Shown here: one piece after another, positions 19,817-27,634 of the stretch
Layout: every line of letters begins with the position of its first letter
Numbering within the stretch: position 1 is the stretch's first letter
Program-made: the position numbers and the translations under genes
The notes under the pieces: generated by a model
The model's database searches: none
Told to the model about the DNA's origin: nothing
The model's input: the letters and a program-made list of their open reading frames with translations, nothing else
Assembly (NCBI RefSeq): GCF_027922145.1
Contig: NZ_BSFC01000024.1
Coordinates: forward strand, 62,001-126,000
Length of the DNA stretch: 64,000 bases
Source of the DNA: Novosphingobium resinovorum
Lineage (GTDB): Bacteria; Pseudomonadota; Alphaproteobacteria; Sphingomonadales; Sphingomonadaceae
Direction of reading: 5' to 3'

Positions 19817-20752
19817 TCAGCCGATCGTCGTCAGGTAAGCCGACACCGTCATGATCGACAGCACGGTCGAGATCAGGATCACCCGCGCAGTGACGCTCGC
19901 TTCACGGCCGTAGAATTCGGCGAGCATGAAAGGCCCGGTCCCGGTCGGCAGCATCGCCAGCAGTACGGCTGCATGAAGCGCGGGGGTGTCGAGCGGAAAC
20001 AGGGTCACGGCCAGCACCCAGGCCAGCAGCGGATGCACCGCCAGCTTCAGGGCGACGAGGATGGCCGTGAGCGGACCGGCGCCCGCAGCCGCCTCGCGCT
20101 TCTCGCCAAGGAACAGGCCGAGGCCGACCAATGCCGCCGGGGATGCCGCGCCGCCCAGCAATTTCAGGAAGACTTCGACGGGTCCAGGCACGGCCATCCC
20201 ACTCGTCGGGAAGAAGCACGCGACGACGGGGGCGACGATGAGCGGGTTGGTCGCCAGCGACTTGCCGACTTTGGCGGCGACCCGCAACGGATGGCTGCCG
20301 ACGTGGAGGCGGATCTCGATCAGCACGATCGCGCCTGCAAAGAGCACGCAGGCGACGACGATCGTGGAGATCAGCGTCAGCGTGTTGCTCCATGGCCCGA
20401 GCGCGGCGAGCAGCAGCGGGAAGCCGAGGAAGCCGGTGTTGGGATAGCTCGCGGCGAGCCCCAGCACCGGCCCATCGGCCTCGAAGCCCGAATGCCGGGC
20501 ATGGGCGGCGACCGTCAGCGCGAAGATCGCCATCGTGCTGAGGGTGAACACCGCGACGAAGTGGGGTTGCCACAATTCGTGCCAGCTGGATCTGGCGACG
20601 ATGTCGAACAGCAGCGCGGGCAGGGCAAGGTAGACGACGAAGCGGTTGAGTTCGCTGGTTGCCTGCGGCCCCATCACGCCGATGCGCCGAACCAGCCAGC
20701 CTGCGAAGATCAGCGAGAAGACGGGCAGGACGATCCCGAGGATCGCGGTCAT
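19817..20752 (-). CDS. AEC (auxin efflux carrier) family transporter
   Basis: 311 residues from ATG 20752 (a TTG two codons upstream is possible). About ten hydrophobic segments arranged as two five-helix halves, with family-like motifs LNRFVVYLALPALLF and SYPNTGFLGFPLLLAALG and NPLIVAPVVACFFP. Bacterial AEC proteins export or import small carboxylates such as malate or malonate; the substrate here is unknown. It is convergent with pyrG and stands alone. Confidence 0.88.
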   Translation of the reverse strand: MTAILGIVLPVFSLIFAGWLVRRIGVMGPQATSELNRFVVYLALPALLFDIVARSSWHELWQPHFVAVFTLSTMAIFALTVAAHARHSGFEADGPVLGLAASYPNTGFLGFPLLLAALGPWSNTLTLISTIVVACVLFAGAIVLIEIRLHVGSHPLRVAAKVGKSLATNPLIVAPVVACFFPTSGMAVPGPVEVFLKLLGGAASPAALVGLGLFLGEKREAAAGAGPLTAILVALKLAVHPLLAWVLAVTLFPLDTPALHAAVLLAMLPTGTGPFMLAEFYGREASVTARVILISTVLSIMTVSAYLTTIG

Positions 20753-20853
20753 GAGCAATGGTTCCGCAACATGGTCGCCGGGCTAACGACCCGCACGACG
20801 CGGCGCGAGGATTAATCGGACGGCTGCCGTGCTTTCTCTGCAATCGCGCATGC

Positions 20854-20886
20854 AAAAGGGTCGGCCCGGATAAACGGGCCGACCCC
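20854..20886 (-). terminator. intrinsic terminator of the Hsp20 gene
   Basis: Perfect 11-bp stem GGGTCGGCCCG / CGGGCCGACCC with a six-base loop; on the minus strand it is followed by TTTT. It is 63 bases past the Hsp20 stop. Confidence 0.85.
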
Positions 20887-20948
20887 AAATGCCGTATCCG
20901 GTATGTCGCGCAAAGGGACGGAAAAGCGCAACGTGCGGACGACGACGG

Positions 20949-21416
20949 TTATGCTGCGGCGGTAGTGTCCTCACCAGTCTCGACGACGGTGAGCTTGTTG
21001 CCTCCGATGGCGACCTTCTTCGGCTTCATCGCCTCGGGCACTTCGCGCACGAGGTCGATCACGAGGAGGCCGTCGGCAAGGTCGGCGCTATCGACCCGCA
21101 CGTAGTCGGCCAGTTCGAAGCGACGCTCGAACCCGCGCTGGGCGATGCCGACGTGCAGCATTTCGCCGTCGGTGGCCTCGTCGGGCTTGTGACCCTTCAC
21201 GACCAGCAGGTTCGCCTGCGCGGTGATGTCGATGTCGGCCGGCTTGAAGCCCGCGACCGCGAGGGTGATGCGGTAGCCGTCCTGACTGCGCCGTTCGATG
21301 TTGAAGGGCGGGTACTTGTCGCCCGCGTTGGCGCGCGCCTGGTTCTCGATCATGTCGAAAAGGCGGTCGAAGCCGACCATGGTGCGGCGATAGGGCGAGA
21401 AATCGATACGGTTCAT
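20949..21416 (-). CDS. Hsp20 family small heat-shock protein (IbpA-like)
   Basis: 155 residues from ATG 21416, preceded by GGAGGA at suitable distance. The N-terminus RIDFSPYRRTMVGFDRLFDM and the alpha-crystallin domain (PPFNIERRSQDGYRITLAVAGF... GFERRFELADYVRV) are of the IbpA/HspH class. Such proteins hold unfolding proteins for DnaK/ClpB. A sigma-32-type promoter lies about 100 bases upstream and a strong terminator follows, so it is probably a single-gene heat-shock unit. Confidence 0.95.
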   Translation of the reverse strand: MNRIDFSPYRRTMVGFDRLFDMIENQARANAGDKYPPFNIERRSQDGYRITLAVAGFKPADIDITAQANLLVVKGHKPDEATDGEMLHVGIAQRGFERRFELADYVRVDSADLADGLLVIDLVREVPEAMKPKKVAIGGNKLTVVETGEDTTAAA

Positions 21417-21518
21417 GACAAAAATCCTCCAATGAGCAATCTTCGTGTGATGAGGCCCGCGATGCGGCGCCTCGTTCTGTGAGCCATCCCCTTGGCGGGC
21501 CATGACTCGCATTCCTAG

Positions 21519-21544
21519 ATATGCTAGCCGCCCCACCTTTCAAG
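21519..21544 (-). promoter_or_regulatory. candidate RpoH (sigma-32) promoter of the Hsp20 gene
   Basis: On the minus strand CTTGAAA (21544-21538) matches the sigma-32 -35 consensus exactly. After 11 bases comes TAGCATAT (21526-21519), matching the CATNT end of the CCCCATNT -10 element. The site is upstream of Hsp20 and divergent from grxC. Confidence 0.6.
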
Positions 21545-21566
21545 GGGCGCTGGAATGGAGTTTGGC

Positions 21567-21830
21567 ATGAGCCAGCCTAAGATCGAGATCTACACCAAGT
21601 GGGGCTGCCCCTACTGCGTCGCCGCCAAGTCGCTGCTGGACAAGAAGGGCGTTGCCTACGAGGAATACGACCTCACCATGGGCGGCCCCAAGCGGACCGA
21701 GATGCTGGAGCGCGTCCCCGGCGCGACGACGGTGCCGCAGATCCTGATCGACGACCGCGCCTATGGCGGTTTCGACGACATCAATGCGCTCGACCGCGAG
21801 GGCAAGCTCGATCCGGTGCTGGGGCTCTGA
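21567..21830 (+). CDS. grxC: glutaredoxin 3 (GrxC)
   Basis: 87 residues. The dithiol active site CPYC is in TKWGCPYCVAAKSLL, and the cis-Pro TVPQILI and GGFDDINAL glutathione-binding segments are present. It reduces disulfides and glutathionylated proteins with glutathione. ATG 21567 is chosen over ATG 21555 because GGAG at 21557-21560 is correctly spaced for it. The following amidase gene starts 5 bases after its stop. Confidence 0.95.
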   Translation: MSQPKIEIYTKWGCPYCVAAKSLLDKKGVAYEEYDLTMGGPKRTEMLERVPGATTVPQILIDDRAYGGFDDINALDREGKLDPVLGL

Positions 21831-21834
21831 ACAC

Positions 21835-22674
21835 ATGACCCGCGCGGCGCTCTTCCAGATGACGACCGGCATCGATCCGCAGGCCAATGCGGCCGCGATC
21901 GTCGATGCGATCGTGCAGGCGCGGGCAGGCAGCGCGGCGATGCTGTTCACGCCCGAGATGTCCGGCCTGCTCGACCGCAAGCGCGACCGCGCGCGCGCGG
22001 CGATCCGGGGCGAGGGGGACGACGTCGTCCTCGCCGCCGTGCGCGAGGCGGCGCGGCGCGAGGGCATCTGGGTCCACATGGGATCGCTGGCCATCGCGCG
22101 CGAGGATGGCAAATGGGCCAACCGGGCCTTCGTGATCGACGATGCCGGTGAAATACGCGCGCGCTACGACAAGCTGCACATGTTCGACGTAGACCTCGCC
22201 ACTGGCGAGAGCTGGCGCGAATCGAACGCCTACACGGCGGGCGAGGAAGTCGTCACCGTCGAGACGCCGCTCGGGCGCCTCGGGCTGGCGATCTGCTACG
22301 ACGTGCGCTTTCCGGCGCTGTTCGAGGCACTGGGCCGCGCGGGTTGCGACGTGATCGCCATTCCCGCCGCCTTCACCGTGCCTACCGGAAAGGCGCACTG
22401 GCACCTGATGCAACGCGCCCGCGCGGTCGAGGCGAGCGCTTATGTCCTGTCGGCCGCGCAAGTCGGCCGGCACGAGGACGGGCGCGAGACTTACGGCCAC
22501 TCGCTGGGCATCGACCCCTGGGGCGAAGTCCTGCTCGATATGGGCGGGGCGGATGACGGTGGGAGCGCCGGGGTAGGCTTCGTCGATCTCGATCCGGCGC
22601 GGACGGCCGAAGTGCGCGCCCAGCTTCCGAGCCTTGCCAACCGCCGCGCCATCGCCGGACAGCCTGCGTCATGA
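21835..22674 (+). CDS. carbon-nitrogen hydrolase, Nit1/omega-amidase type
   Basis: 279 residues. The nitrilase-superfamily triad is visible: Glu in FTPEMSG, Lys in ARYDKLHMFDVDL and Cys in AICYDVRFPALFEAL. The segment KLHMFDVDL is characteristic of the Nit1/Nit2 branch, whose members hydrolyse deaminated glutathione or alpha-keto acid amides. Position directly behind grxC supports a glutathione-repair role, but that is inference. The stop overlaps the next gene by ATGA. Confidence 0.9.
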   Translation: MTRAALFQMTTGIDPQANAAAIVDAIVQARAGSAAMLFTPEMSGLLDRKRDRARAAIRGEGDDVVLAAVREAARREGIWVHMGSLAIAREDGKWANRAFVIDDAGEIRARYDKLHMFDVDLATGESWRESNAYTAGEEVVTVETPLGRLGLAICYDVRFPALFEALGRAGCDVIAIPAAFTVPTGKAHWHLMQRARAVEASAYVLSAAQVGRHEDGRETYGHSLGIDPWGEVLLDMGGADDGGSAGVGFVDLDPARTAEVRAQLPSLANRRAIAGQPAS

Positions 22675-23168
22675 TCGTCTACGACCTGGAATGCCGCGAG
22701 GGCGCGCATCGTTTCGAAGGCTGGTTCAAGTCCTCGGACGACTACGTGCGCCAGCAGGAGCGCGGACTGGTTACCTGCCCGCATTGCGGCTCGGGCGATG
22801 TCGTCAAGGCCGTCCAGGCCCCGCGCCTCGCGCGCAAGGGCAATCAGCTGCCCGAAGCCGCGCCGCCCGCCCGCGCAAAGCCCCCGGCACCCGGCACGCC
22901 TGCAGCTCCCGTGGCCAACGCACCGCTGCCGCCTCAGGCCGCCGAACTGATGCAGGCCCTGGCGACGATGCAGGCCGAGGCGCTCAAGTCCTCGCGCTAT
23001 GTGGGGCAGGATTTCGCCAAGGACGCCCGCGCCATGCACTATGGCGAGCGCGATGCCGAAATCATCCACGGGCAGGCAACCGCAACCGAGGCGAAGGAAC
23101 TGATCGAAGAGGGGATCGGCCTGATGCCGCTGCTGTTTCCGGTCGTGCCGCCCGAGCAGGCGAACTGA
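22671..23168 (+). CDS. DUF1178 family protein
   Basis: 165 residues. The N-terminal ~50 residues (MIVYDLECREGAHRFEGWF, then the zinc-ribbon-like CPHCGSGDVVKAVQAPRLA) and C-terminal segment EIIHGQATATEAKELIEEGI match the DUF1178 pattern; the middle is Pro/Ala-rich linker. Function is unknown. It is translationally coupled to the amidase gene, a pairing that recurs in alphaproteobacteria. Confidence 0.9.
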   Translation: MIVYDLECREGAHRFEGWFKSSDDYVRQQERGLVTCPHCGSGDVVKAVQAPRLARKGNQLPEAAPPARAKPPAPGTPAAPVANAPLPPQAAELMQALATMQAEALKSSRYVGQDFAKDARAMHYGERDAEIIHGQATATEAKELIEEGIGLMPLLFPVVPPEQAN

Positions 23169-23207
23169 TTGCAAAGCCGCCACGCAGCCGCTAGGAGGCC
23201 CCGGAGT

Positions 23208-23284
23208 GCGCCCGTAGCTCAGCCGGATAGAGCACCAGATTCCTAATCTGGGGGCCATGGGTTCGAATCCCGTCGGGCGCACCA
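23208..23284 (+). tRNA. tRNA-Arg (anticodon CCT)
   Basis: A 77-base cloverleaf including an encoded CCA. The acceptor arm is GCGCCCG / CGGGCGC with discriminator A; the D arm contains GCTC-AGCCGGATAG-AGC; the anticodon arm is CCAGA-TTCCTAA-TCTGG, giving anticodon CCT for AGG codons; the T arm is GGGTTCGAATCCC. It is the only tRNA in the window and lies between the DUF1178 gene and a family A repeat. Confidence 0.96.
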
Positions 23285-23326
23285 CTCTCTCCCAGAGCGC
23301 AATGACATTGGATTGAACCCGCACGC

Positions 23327-23402
23327 CGTCATTGCGAGCGTAGCGAAGCAATCCAGGGCACCACTGAGCGCCCTGGATTGCTTCGCTACGCTCGCAATGA
23401 CG
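23327..23402. repeat. palindromic repeat family A, copy 1 (perfect 33-bp arms)
   Basis: Left arm 23327-23359 begins CGTCATTGCGAGCGTAGCG and ends CAATCCAGGGC; right arm 23370-23402 is its exact reverse complement, with a 10-base loop. It follows the tRNA gene and precedes the alcohol-dehydrogenase terminator. Confidence 0.95.
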
Positions 23403-23426
23403 TGCGATGTAAAGTCATCGTGGCTC

Positions 23427-23463
23427 GGCAAACGGCCGCCTTCTTGTGGAGGCGGCCGTTGCC
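23427..23463 (-). terminator. terminator of the alcohol dehydrogenase gene
   Basis: Stem GGCAAACGGCCGCC / GGCGGCCGTTGCC with loop TTCTTGTGGA, directly behind the minus-strand gene's stop. The 13-14-bp stem is very stable; the T-run is weak. Confidence 0.7.
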
Positions 23464-23469
23464 TTGAAA

Positions 23470-24525
23470 TCAGGCCGCGTCCAGCGAGGCGCTGTCGATC
23501 ACGAAGCGATAGCGCACGTCGCTGCGCGTCATGCGTTCGTAGGCGTCCTCGATCTGCTGGATGTCGATCATCTCGACGTCCGAGACGATGCCGTGCTCGG
23601 CGCAGAAATCGAGCATCTCTTGCGTCTCTGCAATGCCGCCGATCAGCGAGCCCGCGATCGTCTTGCGGCCGAAGATCAGGCCGCCGACACTGGGCGAGGG
23701 GTGCGGATGCTCCGGCACGCCCAGCATGACCAGCGCGCCGTCGCGCTTGAGCAGGCCGATGTAAGTGTCGAGGTCGTGGCTCGCCGCAACCGAGTCGATG
23801 ATCAGGTCGAAAGTGCCGGTGTGCGCGGCCATTTCCTCGGCCTCGCGGCTGACCACCGCGCTGTCGGCGCCGAGGTCGATCGCGTCCTTGCGCTTGGCGG
23901 GCGTCGAGGTGAAGGCGACGACTTCGGCCCCCATGGCATGCGCGATCTTGATCGCCATATGGCCGAGACCGCCGATGCCGACGACGCCGACCTTCTTGCC
24001 CGGACCGGCGTTCCAGTGACGCAGCGGCGAGTATGTGGTGATGCCCGCGCAGAGCAGCGGTGCGACGGCGGCAAGCTGCTCCGCCGGGTGGCTGATCGAG
24101 AGCACGAAGCCCTGATCGACGACGATCGCGCGCGAATAGCCGCCCATGGTGTGGCCGGGCGCGTCCGGCGTCGCACCGTTGTAGGTGCCGACGAAGCCGT
24201 TCTCGCAATACTGCTCCAGGTTGTCGTTGCACGAGCCGCAGTGGCCGCAACTGTCGACCATGCAGCCGACGCCGACGATGTCGCCCACCTTGAAGCGGCT
24301 GACTTCGCCGCCCACCGCGCTGACGGTGCCGACGATTTCGTGACCGGGAACGCAAGGGTAGAGCGTGCCGCCCCACTCGCTGCGCACGGTGTGCAGGTCC
24401 GAGTGGCATACACCGCAATAGCTGATCTCGATCGCGACGTCGCAGGGTCCCGGCTCGCGCCGTTCGATGGTCAGGGCTTCGAGAGGCTTGTCGCCCGCAT
24501 GGGCGCCATAAGCGTTGACTTGCAT
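23470..24525 (-). CDS. zinc-dependent NAD(P) alcohol dehydrogenase (YahK/cinnamyl-alcohol type)
   Basis: 351 residues from ATG 24525, preceded by AAGGAC. Medium-chain dehydrogenase: catalytic zinc ligands in CGVCHSDLH and PGHEIVG, structural zinc cysteines in CGHCGSCNDNLEQYC, and the cofactor loop VGIGGLGHMAIKIA. The GYSRAIVV and C-terminal layout follow the YahK/CAD group of broad aldehyde reductases. The motif after the Rossmann loop (FTSTPAKRKDA) suggests NADP(H) preference, by analogy. It stands alone between two family A repeats. Confidence 0.92.
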   Translation of the reverse strand: MQVNAYGAHAGDKPLEALTIERREPGPCDVAIEISYCGVCHSDLHTVRSEWGGTLYPCVPGHEIVGTVSAVGGEVSRFKVGDIVGVGCMVDSCGHCGSCNDNLEQYCENGFVGTYNGATPDAPGHTMGGYSRAIVVDQGFVLSISHPAEQLAAVAPLLCAGITTYSPLRHWNAGPGKKVGVVGIGGLGHMAIKIAHAMGAEVVAFTSTPAKRKDAIDLGADSAVVSREAEEMAAHTGTFDLIIDSVAASHDLDTYIGLLKRDGALVMLGVPEHPHPSPSVGGLIFGRKTIAGSLIGGIAETQEMLDFCAEHGIVSDVEMIDIQQIEDAYERMTRSDVRYRFVIDSASLDAA

Positions 24526-24678
24526 GGAATGTCCTTGCTGTCGGAAGAAACTGGAATTGGGATCGGCCGAGATGCCGCATGTGCGAGATAGGCGCTCATC
24601 GCGCCAGCGATTAGTGCATGCTTTCTTCACGTAGCGATGAGTGATGCTCACTATGGCGCGACAACTTCACCCCCACCC

Positions 24679-24755
24679 CGTCATTGCGAGCGCAGCGAAG
24701 CAATCCAAGGCGGTGTAACTCTGCCCTGGATTGCTTCGCTGCGCTCGCAATGACG
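24679..24755. repeat. palindromic repeat family A, copy 2
   Basis: Left arm 24679-24711 begins CGTCATTGCGAGCGCAGCG; right arm 24723-24755 is its reverse complement with one mismatch; loop 11 bases. It is the main content of the 349-base gap between the alcohol dehydrogenase and the peptidase gene, where nothing else is recognised. Confidence 0.93.
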
Positions 24756-24874
24756 AAGGGTGGCGGGCGGGATTGCGCAGGCCCCGGTCGCTCGACAGGA
24801 TAGCCCTCTCGCGCTCGCGGCGATTCTTTGTCGGCGCGACCGTGCAAGACACCAAGTTCAGGGGCTTCATCACG

Positions 24875-26275
24875 ATGCGCTTTTCGATCCCGGTCCTGCT
24901 TTCTCTCGGCGCCAGCCTGCTCGCATCGAGTACCGCGCAGGCGAAAGGCCATCCCGAGGCGGAAGCGCAAGTGCTCGACCTGTCGAAGCGCGCCATCGCG
25001 CTGCGCTCGGTGCAGGGTCCGGGCAACAAGACCGGCGAAGTCGCGGCGCTGTTCCGCGATGCGCTGCTGAAAGCCGGGTGGACCGCCAGCGACATCGAGA
25101 TCGTGCCGCTCGGCGACACCGCCTACCTGATCGCGACGTGGAAGGGCAGCGACCCCGGCCTCAAGCCCCTCGTCATTTCCGCGCACATGGACGTGGTCGA
25201 GGCGAAACCGGAGGACTGGGAGCGCGATCCCTTCACGCCGGTGGTGGAGAACGGCTATCTCTTCGGGCGCGGCGCCAGCGACACCAAGTTCGAGGCGGCG
25301 CTGGCGCTGTCCTCGGTGATCGAACTGCGGCGCGAAGGGTTCCGGCCGAAACGCAGCATCGTCATCGCCTATTCGGGCGACGAGGAGACGACCATGGATA
25401 CCTCCAAGGTCATCGCCGAGCGGCTGAAGGGCGCGGAACTGGTGCTCAACGTCGACGGCTCCTCGGGCACGCTGTCGGAGGCGGGCAAGCCGCTCTACTG
25501 GAGCTGGCAGGGGGCCGAGAAGACTTACGTGGACTACAAGGTCGAGGTGACGAACCCCGGCGGTCACAGCTCCGCGCCACGGCCCGATAACGCGATCGTG
25601 CAACTGGCGCAGGCGATGGAACGGATCGGCGCCTATCGCTTCAAGCCCGAACTCAACGACGTGACGCGCCAGTACTGGATCGGCGCCGCGAAGATCGAGC
25701 CCGACCCCAAGCTCGCGGCGGCAATGAAGGCCTTCGTTGCCAATCCGAACGATCCGGCAGCGCTGCAGGTGCTGCGCGCCAATCCCGCGACGGTCGGGCG
25801 CGTGTCGACGACTTGCGTGCCGACGATGATCTCGGGCGGCCATGCCCAGAACGCGCTGCCGCAGAGCGCGACGGCCAACATCAACTGCCGTATCTTCCCC
25901 GGCCACACCCGGCCCGAGATCATGGCGGAACTGGAGAATGTGGCGGCGATGCCCGCGGCGAAGTTCACCGACGTGACCGGCGACGATTCGGTCGAGGCGC
26001 CCGCATCGCCGGTGCGGCCGGACTTCGTGGCGGCAGTGGGCAAGGCGGTAAAGGCGGCCTGGGGGCCGGTGCCGATCATCCCCTCGCAGTCCTCGGGTGC
26101 TTCGGACTCGATGTGGTATCGCGCGCTCGGCGTGCCGAGCTATGGCGCCAGCGCCTCGATGATCCGGGACTCCGACGAATTCGCCCATGGCCTCAACGAG
26201 CGCATCGGCCTGCTGAACATCGCGCCGGGCGTGGTCTACTACACCACCTTGCTGACGGACCTCGCGAGCAAGTGA
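24875..26275 (+). CDS. secreted M20-family metallopeptidase
   Basis: 466 residues from ATG 24875; the in-frame sequence before it overlaps a repeat and is not conserved. A signal peptide (MRFSIPVLLSLGASLLASS, cut after AQA) is followed by the M20 catalytic domain: metal ligands in SAHMDVV, GRGASDTKFEAA and SGDEETTM, then the dimerisation-domain motif NPGGHSSAPRPDNA. M20 enzymes cleave dipeptides, N-acyl amino acids or carbamoyl groups. The stop codon overlaps the GTG of the amidohydrolase gene, so the two exported hydrolases are coupled. Confidence 0.92.
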   Translation: MRFSIPVLLSLGASLLASSTAQAKGHPEAEAQVLDLSKRAIALRSVQGPGNKTGEVAALFRDALLKAGWTASDIEIVPLGDTAYLIATWKGSDPGLKPLVISAHMDVVEAKPEDWERDPFTPVVENGYLFGRGASDTKFEAALALSSVIELRREGFRPKRSIVIAYSGDEETTMDTSKVIAERLKGAELVLNVDGSSGTLSEAGKPLYWSWQGAEKTYVDYKVEVTNPGGHSSAPRPDNAIVQLAQAMERIGAYRFKPELNDVTRQYWIGAAKIEPDPKLAAAMKAFVANPNDPAALQVLRANPATVGRVSTTCVPTMISGGHAQNALPQSATANINCRIFPGHTRPEIMAELENVAAMPAAKFTDVTGDDSVEAPASPVRPDFVAAVGKAVKAAWGPVPIIPSQSSGASDSMWYRALGVPSYGASASMIRDSDEFAHGLNERIGLLNIAPGVVYYTTLLTDLASK

Positions 26276-27558
26276 GGGCGGCGGCGCTCGCTGCGGCTTT
26301 GGCTCCGCTGGTTCTGGCGGGGCTAAGCGTTCCGGCGAGCGCGGCATCGGTCTACGTCAGGGCAGGGCGCTTGCTCGACGTGGAGAGCGGCACTGCGAGC
26401 ACCGGACAATGCGTGCTGGTCGAGGGTGAGCGGGTCGCACGGGTGGAGCCTTGCGCCGCGCCGCCGCCGGGTGCCGAAACGCTCGACTGGTCGGCCTATA
26501 CCGTGCTGCCGGGCTTGATCGATCTTCATACGCACCTTGCCGATACCGGGCAGAGCGCGGATGTCGCCGCGCCGCTCAAGACCTCGCCGCAACTGACGGC
26601 GCTGATCGGCGCGCACAATGCGAAAGTGACGCTGGAGGCGGGCTTCACCACGGTGCGCGATGTCGGCACCTATCGCGGGCTGACTGACGTGGCCTTGCGT
26701 GATGCCATTGCGCAGGGGCTGGTGCCGGGGCCGCGCATGTTCGTCGCGGGTGCCTACATCACGTCGCCGGGCGGCGGCGGCGAACTCAACGGCGTCGTGC
26801 CGAACGACCAGCTTCCCGCCGACATGCGCCTCGGCGTCGTTCACAATGCCGGTGAAGCGCGCGAGAAGGCGCAGTACCTGTTCGATCACGGCGCCGACTT
26901 CATCAAGATGATCGCCACCGGCGCCGTCCTCGCCATTGGCACCGAGCCGGGACAGATCGAACTGAGCGACGACGAGATGCGCGCCGTCGTGGACGTCGCG
27001 AAGGCGCATGGCAGCTACGCGACCGCCCATGCCCACGGCACGGCGGGCATCAAGGCGGCGATCCGCTCCGGCGTACACAGCATCGAACACGCCAGCCTGA
27101 TCGACGATGAGGGCCTCGCCATGGCGAAGAAGGCGGGCGTCTGGCTGGTCATGGACATCTACGACGGCGACTGGATCGACGAGCAGGGTACGCGCGAAGG
27201 CTGGCCGCAGGAATACCTGCGCAAGAACCGCGAGACGACGCAGCAGCAACGCGACGGCTTCGCCAAGGCAGTGAAGCTGGGGGTCAGGCTCGGCTTCGGG
27301 ACCGACGCGGGTGTCTATCCGCATGGGCTGAACGCACGGCAGTTCGCGTACATGGTCCGCTATGGCATGACCCCGGCGCAGGCGATCCGGTCGGCGACGA
27401 TCGATGCCGCCGCCCTGATCGGGCATGAGAAGGAACTGGGCTCGATCGCACCGGGCAAGTTCGCCGACATGATCGCGGTGACGGGCGATCCGCTGTCCGC
27501 TGTGCGCGTGCTGGAACAGGTTGCTTACGTGATGAAGGCCGGTGCCGTAGCGAAGTGA
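26272..27558 (+). CDS. secreted amidohydrolase (imidazolonepropionase-like)
   Basis: 428 residues from GTG 26272, overlapping the peptidase stop as GTGA. The signal peptide RAAALAAALAPLVLAGLSVPASA is directly at this start, supporting it. Binuclear-metal amidohydrolase signature: DLHTHLAD, Lys in DFIKMIATGAV, His in TAHAHG and SIEHAS, Asp in FGTDAGVYPHG. Related exported enzymes cleave prolyl or other N-acyl amino-acid dipeptides. Coupling with an M20 peptidase suggests both act on one class of periplasmic peptide or acyl-amino-acid substrate, which is inference. Confidence 0.92.
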   Translation: MRAAALAAALAPLVLAGLSVPASAASVYVRAGRLLDVESGTASTGQCVLVEGERVARVEPCAAPPPGAETLDWSAYTVLPGLIDLHTHLADTGQSADVAAPLKTSPQLTALIGAHNAKVTLEAGFTTVRDVGTYRGLTDVALRDAIAQGLVPGPRMFVAGAYITSPGGGGELNGVVPNDQLPADMRLGVVHNAGEAREKAQYLFDHGADFIKMIATGAVLAIGTEPGQIELSDDEMRAVVDVAKAHGSYATAHAHGTAGIKAAIRSGVHSIEHASLIDDEGLAMAKKAGVWLVMDIYDGDWIDEQGTREGWPQEYLRKNRETTQQQRDGFAKAVKLGVRLGFGTDAGVYPHGLNARQFAYMVRYGMTPAQAIRSATIDAAALIGHEKELGSIAPGKFADMIAVTGDPLSAVRVLEQVAYVMKAGAVAK

Positions 27559-27634
27559 GCGGAATCCGCTGCTTTGCTACCCCTGAGTACCGCTTGAGTG
27601 CCGTTGAGTGCCGTTATGTAACCGGGAGGTCAGC

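Noticed and set aside
23327-24755. Closely spaced palindromic repeats as a possible CRISPR array
   Set aside because: The two copies are 1.3 kb apart with a gene between them; there are no regular spacers and no cas genes.
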